36,343 nucleotides of DNA from Flavobacteriales bacterium (GCA_002737105.1 NSHO01000003.1:1-36343); one strand, 5' to 3'. Shown: positions 22,656 to 31,004, counted from the first letter of the stretch. Notes: generated from the sequence alone by a model not told the origin. A program made the numbers and translations.

Positions 22656-24482
22656 ATGAGCGTTTTAAAATCATCATCTTTTAAAAAATTAATGCGTTAT
22701 GCCATACCTTTTAAAAGCAAACTTATTTCTGTTGCTTTTTGGGCGCTATTTTTAGCAATTGTGGCTGGATTAAGACCGTTAATTTTAAACATAACTATCG
22801 ATAAATATTTTGTTAATACCAGCAAAGAAACCAATGTAATCCAAGATTATTTTTTAAACCTAATCAGCCAATTATTAATTGAAGATAATGCCACTTATAA
22901 TATTAAGGTATTAGTAGTAATCATGCTAATTATTCTTTTGTTAGAAGTGCTTGCTCAATACTTTTTCGTATACATTTCAAGTTGGTTGGGGCAAGATATT
23001 GTTAAAGTAATTCGTGAAAAATTATTTGCACATTTGGCAAGTTTTAAAGTTAAATATTACGATAAAGAGCCTGTTGGAAAACTAATCACTCGTTGTGTTT
23101 CGGATATTGAAAACATTGCAAGTATATTTAGTCAAGGATTATTTATGATTATAAGCGACATTCTCAAAATGGTTATTGTGCTTATTTTTATGGTAATAAT
23201 CAATTGGAAAATTACTTGTATCGTATTGCTCATTATGCCAGTAATTCTAATCGCCACTAATATTTTTAATAAAAAAATGAAAGTCGCTTTTAATGAAGTT
23301 CGTAATGAAGTGGCCAACTTAAATACGTTTATTCAAGAACGACTAACAGGAATGAAAATTGTTCAATTATTCAATAGAGAAAAAATTGAATTAGAAAAAT
23401 TTAAGGAAATCAATCACAAACACAATAAAGCTTGGCTAAAAAACATTTTATACAATAGTATTTTCTTTCCCATTGCTGATATTGTTTCGAGTATTACTTT
23501 AGGATTAGTGGTGTATTTTGGTGCTATATTTATTATAAATGGCGATACCAATACTAGTGTAGGACAACTTATTTCCTTTAACATGTATATTGCCATGTTA
23601 TACACGCCATTACGCCAAATTGCAGATAAATTTAATGTCATACAAATGGGAATTGTTGCGGCAGACCGAGTTTTTGAAATTTTAGAATCCAATTCAGAAG
23701 TGCAAGACAACGGAACTATTCCTGCTGAAAAATTAAAAGGAAACATAAGATTTGACAACGTTAGATTTAGCTACCTAAAAGATGAAGAAGTTTTAAAAGG
23801 AATTAATTTAGAAGTAAAAGCTGCAGAAACTATTGCTATTGTTGGAGCCACTGGTGCAGGAAAATCAACAATTATTAATTTGTTAAATCGTTTTTACGAA
23901 ATTGATTCAGGGAAAATAACAATTGATGCTATTAATATTAACGATTTTACACTTGAAACCTTAAGAAATGAAATTGCAATGGTGCTGCAAGATGTTTTCT
24001 TATTTGCCGATTCTATTTACAATAACATCACCTTATTTGACACTTCCATTCAACGCGAAGAAGTTTATGCTGCTGCCAAAAAAATAGGCATTCATGATTT
24101 TTTAATGTCCTTACCAAACGGATATGAATATGACGTAAAAGAACGAGGCATTATGTTATCTTCTGGACAACGACAATTAATCGCTTTTTTACGCGCTTAC
24201 ATTAGCAATCCAAGTATTTTAATTTTGGACGAAGCCACATCATCTATTGACTCGTATTCTGAAGAATTAATACAGAAAGCAACACAAACCCTAACACATG
24301 GAAGAACTTCAATAATCATAGCACACCGTTTGGCAACTATTGTAAATGCTGACACTATTATTGTTATGGATAAAGGTTTGATTGTAGAAAAAGGCAAACA
24401 CAAAGAATTATTACAAATTGAAAATGGGTTTTATAAAAAATTATACGAAGCGCAATTTGAAAAAACAGAGAATAGAGTATAG
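22656..24482 (+). CDS. MsbA-like ABC exporter (fused permease-ATPase)
   Basis: Half-transporter of 608 residues acting as a homodimer in the inner membrane. The N-terminal part has six transmembrane helices (about 22-46, 85-108, 162-182, 184-204, 266-292, 300-320), followed by a nucleotide-binding domain: Walker A GATGAGKST (397-405), Q loop AMVLQD, signature LSSGQRQ (501-507), Walker B ILILDE (521-526) and switch His in IIAHRLAT. The signature has Ser in place of the first Gly of LSGGQ, a variant found in functional transporters. Substrate unknown; lipids or hydrophobic drugs are typical for the group. ATG start 22 nt after truA, so probably the same transcript. No terminator is seen; iterated words follow the stop. 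Confidence 0.9.
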   Translation: MSVLKSSSFKKLMRYAIPFKSKLISVAFWALFLAIVAGLRPLILNITIDKYFVNTSKETNVIQDYFLNLISQLLIEDNATYNIKVLVVIMLIILLLEVLAQYFFVYISSWLGQDIVKVIREKLFAHLASFKVKYYDKEPVGKLITRCVSDIENIASIFSQGLFMIISDILKMVIVLIFMVIINWKITCIVLLIMPVILIATNIFNKKMKVAFNEVRNEVANLNTFIQERLTGMKIVQLFNREKIELEKFKEINHKHNKAWLKNILYNSIFFPIADIVSSITLGLVVYFGAIFIINGDTNTSVGQLISFNMYIAMLYTPLRQIADKFNVIQMGIVAADRVFEILESNSEVQDNGTIPAEKLKGNIRFDNVRFSYLKDEEVLKGINLEVKAAETIAIVGATGAGKSTIINLLNRFYEIDSGKITIDAININDFTLETLRNEIAMVLQDVFLFADSIYNNITLFDTSIQREEVYAAAKKIGIHDFLMSLPNGYEYDVKERGIMLSSGQRQLIAFLRAYISNPSILILDEATSSIDSYSEELIQKATQTLTHGRTSIIIAHRLATIVNADTIIVMDKGLIVEKGKHKELLQIENGFYKKLYEAQFEKTENRV

Positions 24483-24562
24483 AGAATAGAAAATAGAGAA
24501 TAGAAGATAGACTTTTAACTTTTGCCTTAGGCCTTTTCCCTAATACCTAATGCCTTTTCCCT
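24469..24562 (+). repeat. 7-bp tandem words overlapping the ABC gene 3' end
   Basis: From 24470 to 24511 the sequence is six 7-bp units of type AGAATAG (AGAATAG, AGTATAG, AGAATAG, AAAATAG, AGAATAG, AAGATAG), the first of which encode the last codons of the ABC protein. After a short spacer GCCTTTTCCCTAAT-type words are repeated (24530-24562). Nothing else is seen in this 159-bp gap before lpdA. Confidence 0.6.
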
Positions 24563-24641
24563 ATTTAATAAAAAATACATAAAAATAAATAAATATTTAC
24601 TAATTTCGCAACAAGAAAAATAAGATAAAAACATAAAAAAC

Positions 24642-26030
24642 ATGAAATACGATATTATAGTTTTAGGAAGTGGTCCTGGTGGATATGTTACAGCAATTAG
24701 AGCTTCTCAATTGGGTTTTAAAGTAGCTGTTATTGAAAAAGAAAGTTTGGGTGGCGTATGTTTAAATTGGGGATGTATTCCAACTAAAGCATTACTAAAA
24801 TCAGCTCAAGTTTTTGATTATTTAAAACATGCTGCCGACTACGGATTAAAAGTAGATAATGTAGATAAAGATTTTAGCGCTGTGGTTGCCCGTTCCCGTA
24901 ATGTAGCCGGTGGCATGAGCAAAGGTGTTCAGTTTTTAATGAAAAAAAATAAAATTGATGTTATTGATGGTTTTGGAAAAGTAAAACCAGGCAAAAAAAT
25001 TGATGTAACTGCCGCTGATGGAAAAGTTACTGAATATTCAGCCGATAATATCATTATTGCAACTGGCGCTCGTTCGCGTGAATTGCCAAACTTACCACAA
25101 GATGGTGTAAAAGTAATTGGTTACAGATTAGCGATGACTTTACCTACGCAACCAAAATCTATGATTATTGTTGGTTCTGGAGCTATTGGAGTAGAATTTG
25201 CTCATTTTTATAATGCCATGGGAACACAAGTTACTTTGGTAGAATTTATGCCAAATATAGTTCCAGTTGAAGACGAAGACATTTCTAAACAAATGGAACG
25301 TTCAATGAAAAAAGCTGGCGTAACTATTATGACCAATTCATCTGTTGAAAAAATAGACACTTCAGGAAAAGGCGTAAAAGCAACTGTAAAAACAGCCAAA
25401 GGTGAAGAAGTTATCGAAGCAGACATCTTACTTTCTGCAGTTGGTATCAAAACAAACATTGAAAATATTGGTTTAGAAGAAGTTGGAATTGCTACTGACA
25501 GAGACAAAATCCTAGTAAATGATTTCTACCAAACTAATGTTCCAGGATATTATGCCATTGGAGATATTACTCCTGGTCAAGCTTTAGCTCACGTGGCGTC
25601 TGCAGAAGGCATTTTATGTGTAGAAAAAATTGCAGGTTTGCACGTAGAACCTTTAGATTATGGAAACATACCAGGTTGTACATACGCAACACCAGAAATT
25701 GCTTCAGTTGGTTTAACTGAAAAAGCAGCTAAAGAAAAAGGTTATGATATTAAAGTTGGAAAATTCCCGTTCTCAGCATCAGGAAAAGCTACTGCTGCAG
25801 GAACTACAGACGGATTTGTAAAAGTAATTTTCGATGCGAAATACGGAGAATGGTTAGGTTGCCATATGATTGGTGCTGGGGTTACTGATATGATTGCAGA
25901 AGCTGTGGTAGCAAGAAAATTAGAAACTACAGGTCACGAAATTTTAAAAACAGTTCACCCACACCCTACTATGAGTGAAGCCGTTATGGAAGCAGTTGCC
26001 GCTGCTTATGATGAAGTGATTCATATTTAA
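24642..26030 (+). CDS. lpdA: Dihydrolipoyl dehydrogenase
   Basis: FAD flavoprotein that reoxidises the lipoyl groups of 2-oxo acid dehydrogenases and the glycine cleavage system. The 462 residues show the FAD dinucleotide motif VLGSGPGGYVTA (7-18), the redox disulfide GGVCLNWGC (Cys40, Cys45), the NAD motif IIVGSGAIGVEFA, the FAD motif YYAIGD, and the C-terminal catalytic pair in HPHPTMSEAVMEA (His441, Glu446). Normal length. No E1 or E2 gene is adjacent, as is common in Flavobacteria. ATG start at 24642. A near-match to the -7 box (TAATTTCG, 24600-24607) is 35 nt upstream. A hairpin terminator follows at 26062-26097. Confidence 0.96.
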   Translation: MKYDIIVLGSGPGGYVTAIRASQLGFKVAVIEKESLGGVCLNWGCIPTKALLKSAQVFDYLKHAADYGLKVDNVDKDFSAVVARSRNVAGGMSKGVQFLMKKNKIDVIDGFGKVKPGKKIDVTAADGKVTEYSADNIIIATGARSRELPNLPQDGVKVIGYRLAMTLPTQPKSMIIVGSGAIGVEFAHFYNAMGTQVTLVEFMPNIVPVEDEDISKQMERSMKKAGVTIMTNSSVEKIDTSGKGVKATVKTAKGEEVIEADILLSAVGIKTNIENIGLEEVGIATDRDKILVNDFYQTNVPGYYAIGDITPGQALAHVASAEGILCVEKIAGLHVEPLDYGNIPGCTYATPEIASVGLTEKAAKEKGYDIKVGKFPFSASGKATAAGTTDGFVKVIFDAKYGEWLGCHMIGAGVTDMIAEAVVARKLETTGHEILKTVHPHPTMSEAVMEAVAAAYDEVIHI

Positions 26031-26061
26031 GATTTACGATTTACGATTTTAGATTTACGAT
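26031..26061 (-). repeat. Dispersed word repeat ATCGTAAATC, copy B (inverted)
   Basis: Plus strand GATTTACGATTTACGATTTT then AGATTTACGAT; its reverse complement nearly matches 21221-21250 base for base. It occupies the space between the lpdA stop and its terminator. Confidence 0.6.
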
Positions 26062-26097
26062 AAAAAAACCGTCTTGTTAAAACTTGACGGTTTTTTT
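26062..26097. terminator. Terminator between lpdA and glmM
   Basis: Arms AAAAAAACCGTC (26062-26073) and GACGGTTTTTTT (26086-26097) with a 12-nt interior that can add GTT/AAC pairs. The symmetrical A and T tracts suit both convergent genes. Confidence 0.85.
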
Positions 26098-26123
26098 ATT
26101 TTTTAAAGTATTTCAATTCTTTA

Positions 26124-27518
26124 TTATATCCCAGCAATAACCTTCAATTCTTTCACAAAACGTTCAGCTAAAACATCGGCTTCGTTTTGTGTTGGTGCTT
26201 CTGTATAAATTCTGATAATAGGTTCAGTATTCGATTTTCTTAAATGCACCCATTCTGTTGCAAAATCAATTTTTACACCATCAATAGTGCTAATTTGCTC
26301 GTTTTTATATGTCTGAATCAAAGATGCTAAAATGGCATCGACATCAATTTGTGGTGTCAATTCAATTTTATTTTTACTCATATAATATTGCGGATAACTG
26401 GCACGTAATTCGGCAACCGTTTTATCTTGACCAGCCAAATACGTTAAAAATAAAGCTACCCCAACCAAACTATCTCTTCCGTAATGTAATTCTGGATAAA
26501 TAATACCACCATTCCCTTCACCACCAATTATGGCATTGGTTTTTTTCATTAATTCTACTACATTGACTTCTCCAACGGCACTGGCTTGGTAACTTCCATT
26601 GTGTTTTTCAGTAATATCGCGTAATGCACGTGACGAACTCATATTAGAAACAGTATTTCCTGGTGTTTTACTCAAAACATAATCGGCTACAGCTACTAAC
26701 GTATATTCTTCGCCAAACATTTCACCATCATTTGAAATAAAAGCCAAACGATCTACATCCGGGTCAACTACTATTCCAAAATCGGCTTTTTCTTCTAAAA
26801 CTAACTTGCAAATATCTGTTAAATGTTCTTTTAAAGGTTCTGGATTATGAGGAAAATGTCCGTTTGGCTCGCAATATAATTTCACCACTTCCACGCCCAT
26901 TTGTTCTAATAAATTTGGAATGACAATCCCTCCAGAAGAATTTACACCATCAACTACAACTTTATATTTTTTAGTTTTCACCAATTCAGCATCTACTAAA
27001 GGCAATTCCAAAACTTCATCAATATGAATGTCCATGTAAGAATCGTTACTCGTAACTTCTCCTAACGCATCAACATCAACAAAATCAAATGCTTCTGCAT
27101 CGGCAATTTCTAAAATTTTAGCACCTTCTGCCCCACTTAAAAATTCGCCTTTTGCGTTTAATAATTTTAAAGCATTCCATTGTTTCGGATTGTGAGAAGC
27201 CGTTAAAATAATACCTCCATCTGCCTGTTCCATTGGCACTGCTATTTCAACTGTAGGCGTAGTAGAAAGTCCTAAATCGATAACATCAATTCCTAAACCT
27301 AAAAGCGTGTTTTGAACTAAATTATGAATCATAGGTCCAGAAATACGCGCATCACGACCAATTACAACTTTAAGTTTTCTATCGGTTATGTTCGAATTAT
27401 TTTTCAAAAAAGTACCATATGCTGAGGCAAATTTAACCGCATCAACCGGCGTTAAATTATCGCCTACTTTTCCGCCAATGGTGCCTCGAATGCCTGATAT
27501 AGATTTTATTAATGTCAT
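26124..27518 (-). CDS. glmM: Phosphoglucosamine mutase
   Basis: Converts glucosamine-6-phosphate to glucosamine-1-phosphate for UDP-GlcNAc, and so feeds MurA encoded about 4 kb away. The 464-residue alpha-D-phosphohexomutase shows the phosphoserine loop TASHNPKQWNALKL (Ser108), the metal loop DPDVDRLAF, the sugar-binding loop GEGNGG, and the phosphate-binding RKSNTEPIIRIYTE near the C-terminus. The N-terminus SGIRGTIGG fits. Specificity for glucosamine over mannose or glucose cannot be proven from motifs alone, but Bacteroidota enzymes of this type are annotated GlmM. ATG start with a 55-nt leader from the -7 box at 27578-27585. Confidence 0.88.
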   Translation of the reverse strand: MTLIKSISGIRGTIGGKVGDNLTPVDAVKFASAYGTFLKNNSNITDRKLKVVIGRDARISGPMIHNLVQNTLLGLGIDVIDLGLSTTPTVEIAVPMEQADGGIILTASHNPKQWNALKLLNAKGEFLSGAEGAKILEIADAEAFDFVDVDALGEVTSNDSYMDIHIDEVLELPLVDAELVKTKKYKVVVDGVNSSGGIVIPNLLEQMGVEVVKLYCEPNGHFPHNPEPLKEHLTDICKLVLEEKADFGIVVDPDVDRLAFISNDGEMFGEEYTLVAVADYVLSKTPGNTVSNMSSSRALRDITEKHNGSYQASAVGEVNVVELMKKTNAIIGGEGNGGIIYPELHYGRDSLVGVALFLTYLAGQDKTVAELRASYPQYYMSKNKIELTPQIDVDAILASLIQTYKNEQISTIDGVKIDFATEWVHLRKSNTEPIIRIYTEAPTQNEADVLAERFVKELKVIAGI

Positions 27519-27577
27519 TATTTTAGGTTTTAAAGTTTAAAGGTCTACTAGTTTAGATGTAAACCCCAAATAAAATA

Positions 27578-27585
27578 CAAATATA
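27578..27585 (-). promoter_or_regulatory. -7 box for glmM
   Basis: Minus-strand TATATTTG (TAnnTTTG), 60 nt before the glmM ATG. Confidence 0.35.
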
Positions 27586-27713
27586 AATGTTAACCATAAG
27601 ATAGCAACAAAACATGCAAAGTATTTTATATATTTACGAAAGAAATAGCAACTTAAATCTGTATTTATTAAATACAATTTCCATTTAACCAAATAAACAA
27701 CTCAACCTTAAAC

Positions 27714-28322
27714 TTGAACTATCTCGCACACATATACCTTTCCGATGAAGATGATTTCATTAAAATTGGCAACTTCATGGCTGATGCTGTTAAAGGAAAT
27801 AAATATGAGCAGTATCCAACAGGTATTCAAATTGGGATAAAATTACACCGTTTTATAGATAGTTTCACCGATTCTCATCCTGTTTACCGACAAAGTAAAC
27901 ATCGATTACACGAAAAATTCGGACATTATTCAGGTGTGATTATGGATATTGTTTACGATCATTTTTTAGCTAAAAATTGGCAACTATTTTCAAATATCGA
28001 ATTAGAAAAATATGCGGATGATTTTTATAATTTACTACAAAGTAATTACGACATCTTAGCTCCAAAAACGCAAAATGCATTACCCTATATGATAAAAACC
28101 AATTGGTTGGTGTGTTATAAATCGCTAGAAGGATTGGAATTAATTTTATTTCAAATGGATTATCGCACTAAAAACCGAGTAAATATGCCGGCTGCCATGC
28201 ATGAAATCAAACAATTTTATGCAGAAATAGAACAAGAGTTTTTAGCGTTTTTTTCAGATTTACAACAGCAAACTAAGTTAGAATTAGACAAACTAAAAAA
28301 CGAATTTCATTACACCACCTAA
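27714..28322 (+). CDS. AcpH-like acyl carrier protein phosphodiesterase
   Basis: The 202-residue protein matches the AcpH (DUF479) family, which removes the phosphopantetheine group from acyl carrier protein. Visible signatures are the N-terminus NYLAHIYLSDEDDFIKIGNFMAD with the conserved Asp of FMAD, HRFIDSFTDSHPVYRQSK, and SGVIMDIVYDHFLAKNW, all metal-binding HD-like segments. The start is TTG at 27714: family members begin MNYLAH, exactly what this TTG gives, and no ATG is nearby upstream in frame. The function rests on family membership; biochemical evidence comes from E. coli. The CLC gene follows after 105 nt on the same strand. Confidence 0.87.
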   Translation: MNYLAHIYLSDEDDFIKIGNFMADAVKGNKYEQYPTGIQIGIKLHRFIDSFTDSHPVYRQSKHRLHEKFGHYSGVIMDIVYDHFLAKNWQLFSNIELEKYADDFYNLLQSNYDILAPKTQNALPYMIKTNWLVCYKSLEGLELILFQMDYRTKNRVNMPAAMHEIKQFYAEIEQEFLAFFSDLQQQTKLELDKLKNEFHYTT

Positions 28323-28427
28323 ATAAATCCCTGATATTGCCCGTCAAATCTATCAAATCTGCGTACCCAAAACATTTTATCTTTAAAAAAATTAGCGTAT
28401 TTTAGCCATTCTAAATAAAAAACACTT

Positions 28428-30227
28428 GTGTTAAAACGAATACAAAAAATAGCCCATTTTTTTGAAAACTATTTTTCTAAACTTAAGTCGGTTTTAGAGC
28501 CGCGTCAGTTTTTATATGTCTCTAGTGTTTTAGTAGGATTATCAGCTGCTTTGGCTGTAATTGTGCTAAAAACTTTTGCACATAATGTATTTTTATTTTC
28601 GCAATATTTAAACACAAAACTGCATTTACCTTACAGTAAAAGTACCTTACCTATTATTGGAATTTTATTAACCGTTTTTGTAATTAAAAACTTCTTAAAC
28701 GGAAACATTCAAAAAGGAACTTCGCAAATTATGTATGCTGTGGCTAAAAAACGCAGCGTAATGCCAGCCAATCAAATGTATGCGCAAATCATTACCAGTT
28801 CATTAACCGTTGGTATGGGCGGAAGTGCAGGATTAGAGTCACCAATTACGATTACCGGTGCTGCTTTTGGTAGTAATTACGCTTTAAAATACAGATTGAG
28901 TTACAAAGACAGAACTTTGCTTTTAGCTTGTGGCGTGGCAGCCGGAATAGCCGCAGCGTTCAACGCACCTATTGCAGGTGTTTTGTTTGCCATAGAAGTT
29001 GTTTTGGCAGAAATCAGCATAGCAGCTTTTACACCTTTAATTATTAGCGCCGCAACGGGATCAATTGTGTCAATGTTATTATTAAATGAAGATGCCTTAT
29101 TTAGTTTCAAATCGATACAAGATTTTGATTCTAAAAACATTCCTTTTTATATCGTTTTAGGAATTTTATCTGGATTTGTTTCCATTCATTACGCCAGAAA
29201 CTTTAGAAAAGTAGAACATTTTTTCGCTACAAGAAGTAAAAATAGCTACAGAAAAGCCCTTTTTGGTGCTCTTATTTTAGGAATATTAATTTTTATATTT
29301 CCTAGTTTGTTTGGTGAAGGATACGAAGGTATTAAACTTTTAGCCGCCAATCAGCCAGAAAAACTATTGGAAAATACTCTTTTAGCACGTTTTGAAAATA
29401 ACAAATGGATTATTTTTGGTTTCATTACACTAACCTTATTATTTAAAGTCTTTGCTACCGGAATTACATTAGGCGCTGGAGGTAATGGTGGTAACTTTGC
29501 TCCTTCCTTATTTGTGGGTTCGTATTTAGGATTTTCTACGGCGTATTTTATTAATATGTTGAAAATTACAAATTTGCCTATTAGTAATTTTACATTGGTG
29601 GGTATGTCTGGTGTGCTGAGTGGTTTGTTTCACTCGCCCTTAACTGCTATTTTCTTAATTGCAGAAATTACGGGTGGCTACAGTTTAATGGTGCCTTTAA
29701 TGTTGGTTTCTTCTATAAGTTTTGCGATTTCTAAACACTTTGAACCGTATTCATTTGACATTAAAAACTTGGCAGATAAAGGCGAAGTATTTACAGATGA
29801 TAAAGACAAAAATATTCTGCAATCAATAGATGTTAAAAAACTGATTAACAATCATTTTACGCCAGTAACAGAATCCAAAACATTAGAAGCGTTAATTGAA
29901 AAAATAGCCGCTTCAGACGATGTTATTTTTCCTGTTTTAAATGACGACAACAAACTAATAGGTTTGATTTATTTGGATGATATTCGACCGATTATATTTT
30001 CTGCTTTTAAAGTAAAATTTACATCTATTACAGAAGTATTACAACCTGTGAAAGACAAAGACATTGTTGATTTTGAAGACAATATTGAAAGCATAATGAA
30101 TAAATTTGAAACCACACACCAGATAATTTTACCCGTAGTGCAAAACAAAGTTTTCATAGGTTTTATCTCAAAAGCTGATATTTTAGAAAAATACCGCGAA
30201 CAATTGAAAGAATTGGTGATTGAGTAA
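28428..30227 (+). CDS. CLC-type chloride channel/transporter with CBS pair
   Basis: Inner-membrane protein of 599 residues. The CLC core (about 25-440) has many hydrophobic helices and the filter motifs GGSAGLESPIT (with the gating Glu in the position of CLC GREGP) and GAGGNGGNFAPSLFVGSYLGF. A cytoplasmic tail carries two CBS domains (about 460-515, NHFTPVTESKTLEALIEKI, and about 530-595, VLQPVKDKDIVDFEDNIESI), which usually bind nucleotides. Whether it is a channel or a Cl-/H+ exchanger cannot be decided by eye. The start is GTG at 28428 (then LKRIQKIAHFF), as no ATG precedes the first helix. The long 21-bp repeat array lies 57 bp after its stop. Confidence 0.88.
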   Translation: MLKRIQKIAHFFENYFSKLKSVLEPRQFLYVSSVLVGLSAALAVIVLKTFAHNVFLFSQYLNTKLHLPYSKSTLPIIGILLTVFVIKNFLNGNIQKGTSQIMYAVAKKRSVMPANQMYAQIITSSLTVGMGGSAGLESPITITGAAFGSNYALKYRLSYKDRTLLLACGVAAGIAAAFNAPIAGVLFAIEVVLAEISIAAFTPLIISAATGSIVSMLLLNEDALFSFKSIQDFDSKNIPFYIVLGILSGFVSIHYARNFRKVEHFFATRSKNSYRKALFGALILGILIFIFPSLFGEGYEGIKLLAANQPEKLLENTLLARFENNKWIIFGFITLTLLFKVFATGITLGAGGNGGNFAPSLFVGSYLGFSTAYFINMLKITNLPISNFTLVGMSGVLSGLFHSPLTAIFLIAEITGGYSLMVPLMLVSSISFAISKHFEPYSFDIKNLADKGEVFTDDKDKNILQSIDVKKLINNHFTPVTESKTLEALIEKIAASDDVIFPVLNDDNKLIGLIYLDDIRPIIFSAFKVKFTSITEVLQPVKDKDIVDFEDNIESIMNKFETTHQIILPVVQNKVFIGFISKADILEKYREQLKELVIE

Positions 30228-30257
30228 ACTGTTTTTAGTAGTACCAACCTCTAAAAA

Positions 30258-30273
30258 ACACCTTCAAAGGTGT
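30258..30273 (+). other. Short hairpin after the CLC gene
   Basis: ACACCTT (30258-30264) and AAGGTGT (30267-30273) form a perfect 7-bp inverted repeat 30 bp after the CLC stop. There is no T-run after it, so it is a poor Rho-independent terminator. Confidence 0.35.
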
Positions 30274-30283
30274 AAATGATATC

Positions 30284-30493
30284 TCGGTTGGGGTTATTTA
30301 TACCTCCGTTGGGGTTCTGGAATGATAATTTGGGGTTGGAGACCCTAAAATTAGGGTTAATCACCCCAAATTATCTCAATAGAACCGCAAATTATCTCAA
30401 TCGAACCCCAAATTATCTCAATATAACCCCAACGGAGGAGTTCGGAACCCCAAATTATCTCTAAGTAACCCCAAAATAGCATTTGCGAACACC
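30284..30493. repeat. Array of ten 21-bp units with mirrored G-rich and C-rich halves
   Basis: Units begin at 30284, 30305, 30326, 30347, 30368, 30389, 30410, 30431, 30452 and 30473. Left units carry GGGGTT; right units end AACCCC and mostly start AAATTATCTCAAT. The turning point is the palindrome ACCCTAA/TTAGGGT (30342-30357). Two long perfect inverted repeats link the halves: CCTCCGTTGGGGTT (30303-30316) with AACCCCAACGGAGG (30425-30438), and GATAATTTGGGGTT (30324-30337) with the AACCCCAAATTATC of several right units. 21 bp is two turns of B-DNA and seven codons. No function is known to me. Confidence 0.85.
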
Positions 30494-30718
30494 ATTTTTA
30501 GTAAAGTTTTACTGGTAATGAGTAAAACATAACGAATTGATTTATAGAAGCTGAAACAAGTTCAGCCATACAAACCGCTTGCAAAGTGTTCCAACTTCAT
30601 GTTATCTAAAACATATGGAATGTATTTTATTAAACCACTTCTTAACAAAACTATTTTTCAAATTCAGAAGCTTGTGCTAAGGTAATGAACTTAAAAAAAT
30701 AATAAATAAATTTTGATT
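30494..30718. other. Gene-free stretch between the 21-bp array and parD
   Basis: Together with the array this is the only gap over 300 bp. It holds AGTAAA/TTTACT (30500-30513), where the overlapping GTTTTACT (30506-30513) can instead pair with AGTAAAAC (30521-30528), and a half copy of the REPIN-like repeat (30541-30574). From 30575 on I see no open frame, RNA or repeat; it is plain AT-rich sequence up to the parD operator. Confidence 0.6.
30541..30574. repeat. REPIN-like repeat, half copy
   Basis: TTTATAG followed by AAGCTGAA, ACAAG, TTCAGCCA and CAAA. It matches one half of the copy at 31016-31097 (reverse complement TTTATAGAAGCTGAATCAAG, then TTCAGCTTGACAAA), with the outer stem slightly decayed. 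Confidence 0.65.
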
Positions 30719-30737
30719 GTTACCAAAATTTGGTAAC
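30719..30737. promoter_or_regulatory. Palindromic operator of parD
   Basis: GTTACCAAA and TTTGGTAAC flank a single A: a perfect 9-bp inverted repeat 22 bp before the ATG. It overlaps the promoter-like TAACTTTA (30735-30742, one mismatch to TAnnTTTG), which is what is expected for autorepression by a ribbon-helix-helix antitoxin. Confidence 0.55.
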
Positions 30738-30758
30738 TTTACAAAAAATAAGATAATT

Positions 30759-31004
30759 ATGGGACGTAATACATCAGTATCACTTGGAAACTATTTTGAA
30801 AATTTTGTTGACACTAGCGTTTCTGAAGGCAGATTTAAAAATGCAAGCGAAGTCATACGTGCAGGATTGAGATTATTAGAACAAGAAGAAAGCAAAATAA
30901 TTGCACTTAAACAGGCTATAAATGAGGGTATTGAAAGCGGAATAGCTAAAGACTTTGATCCTAAAAAACATCTTGAATCATTGAAAGTTAAAAAAACTGC
31001 CTAA
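30759..31004 (+). CDS. ParD-family antitoxin without a toxin partner
   Basis: The 81-residue protein from ATG 30759 has the ParD ribbon-helix-helix N-terminus (NTSVSLGNYFENFVDTSVSEGRFKNASEVIRAGLRLLEQEE) and a C-terminal toxin-wrapping segment (ALKQAINEGIESGIAKDFDPKKHLESLK, the GxxSGxxxDFD signature of the family). In a normal locus a ParE toxin starts at or within a few bases of this stop; here only 122 bp remain before the convergent murA stop and no ParE-like frame is present, so this is an orphan antitoxin. The open frame extends 14 codons upstream but those codons are the operator. Its stop codon lies within the left arm of an inverted repeat (30997-31007). Confidence 0.88.
   Translation: MGRNTSVSLGNYFENFVDTSVSEGRFKNASEVIRAGLRLLEQEESKIIALKQAINEGIESGIAKDFDPKKHLESLKVKKTA

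Noticed and set aside
30276..30464. 62-codon plus-strand frame with heptad repeats (TPNYLNR type) across the 21-bp array
   Set aside because: Any frame without stops in one unit stays open through a 21-bp array. There is no ribosome-binding or -7 signal, the units diverge at amino-acid level, and the mirror structure is better explained at DNA or RNA level. The opposite-strand frame with WGSIEII heptads is rejected for the same reason.
30284..30493. CRISPR array
   Set aside because: The repeats are directly contiguous with no unique spacers, the period is 21 bp, and half of the units are in opposite sense; no cas gene is present.
30284..30493. G-quadruplex or telomere-like element (GGGG runs, TTAGGG)
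   Set aside because: The G4 runs are about 17 nt apart on either strand, much longer than usual quadruplex loops, and TTAGGG occurs only once, within the central palindrome.
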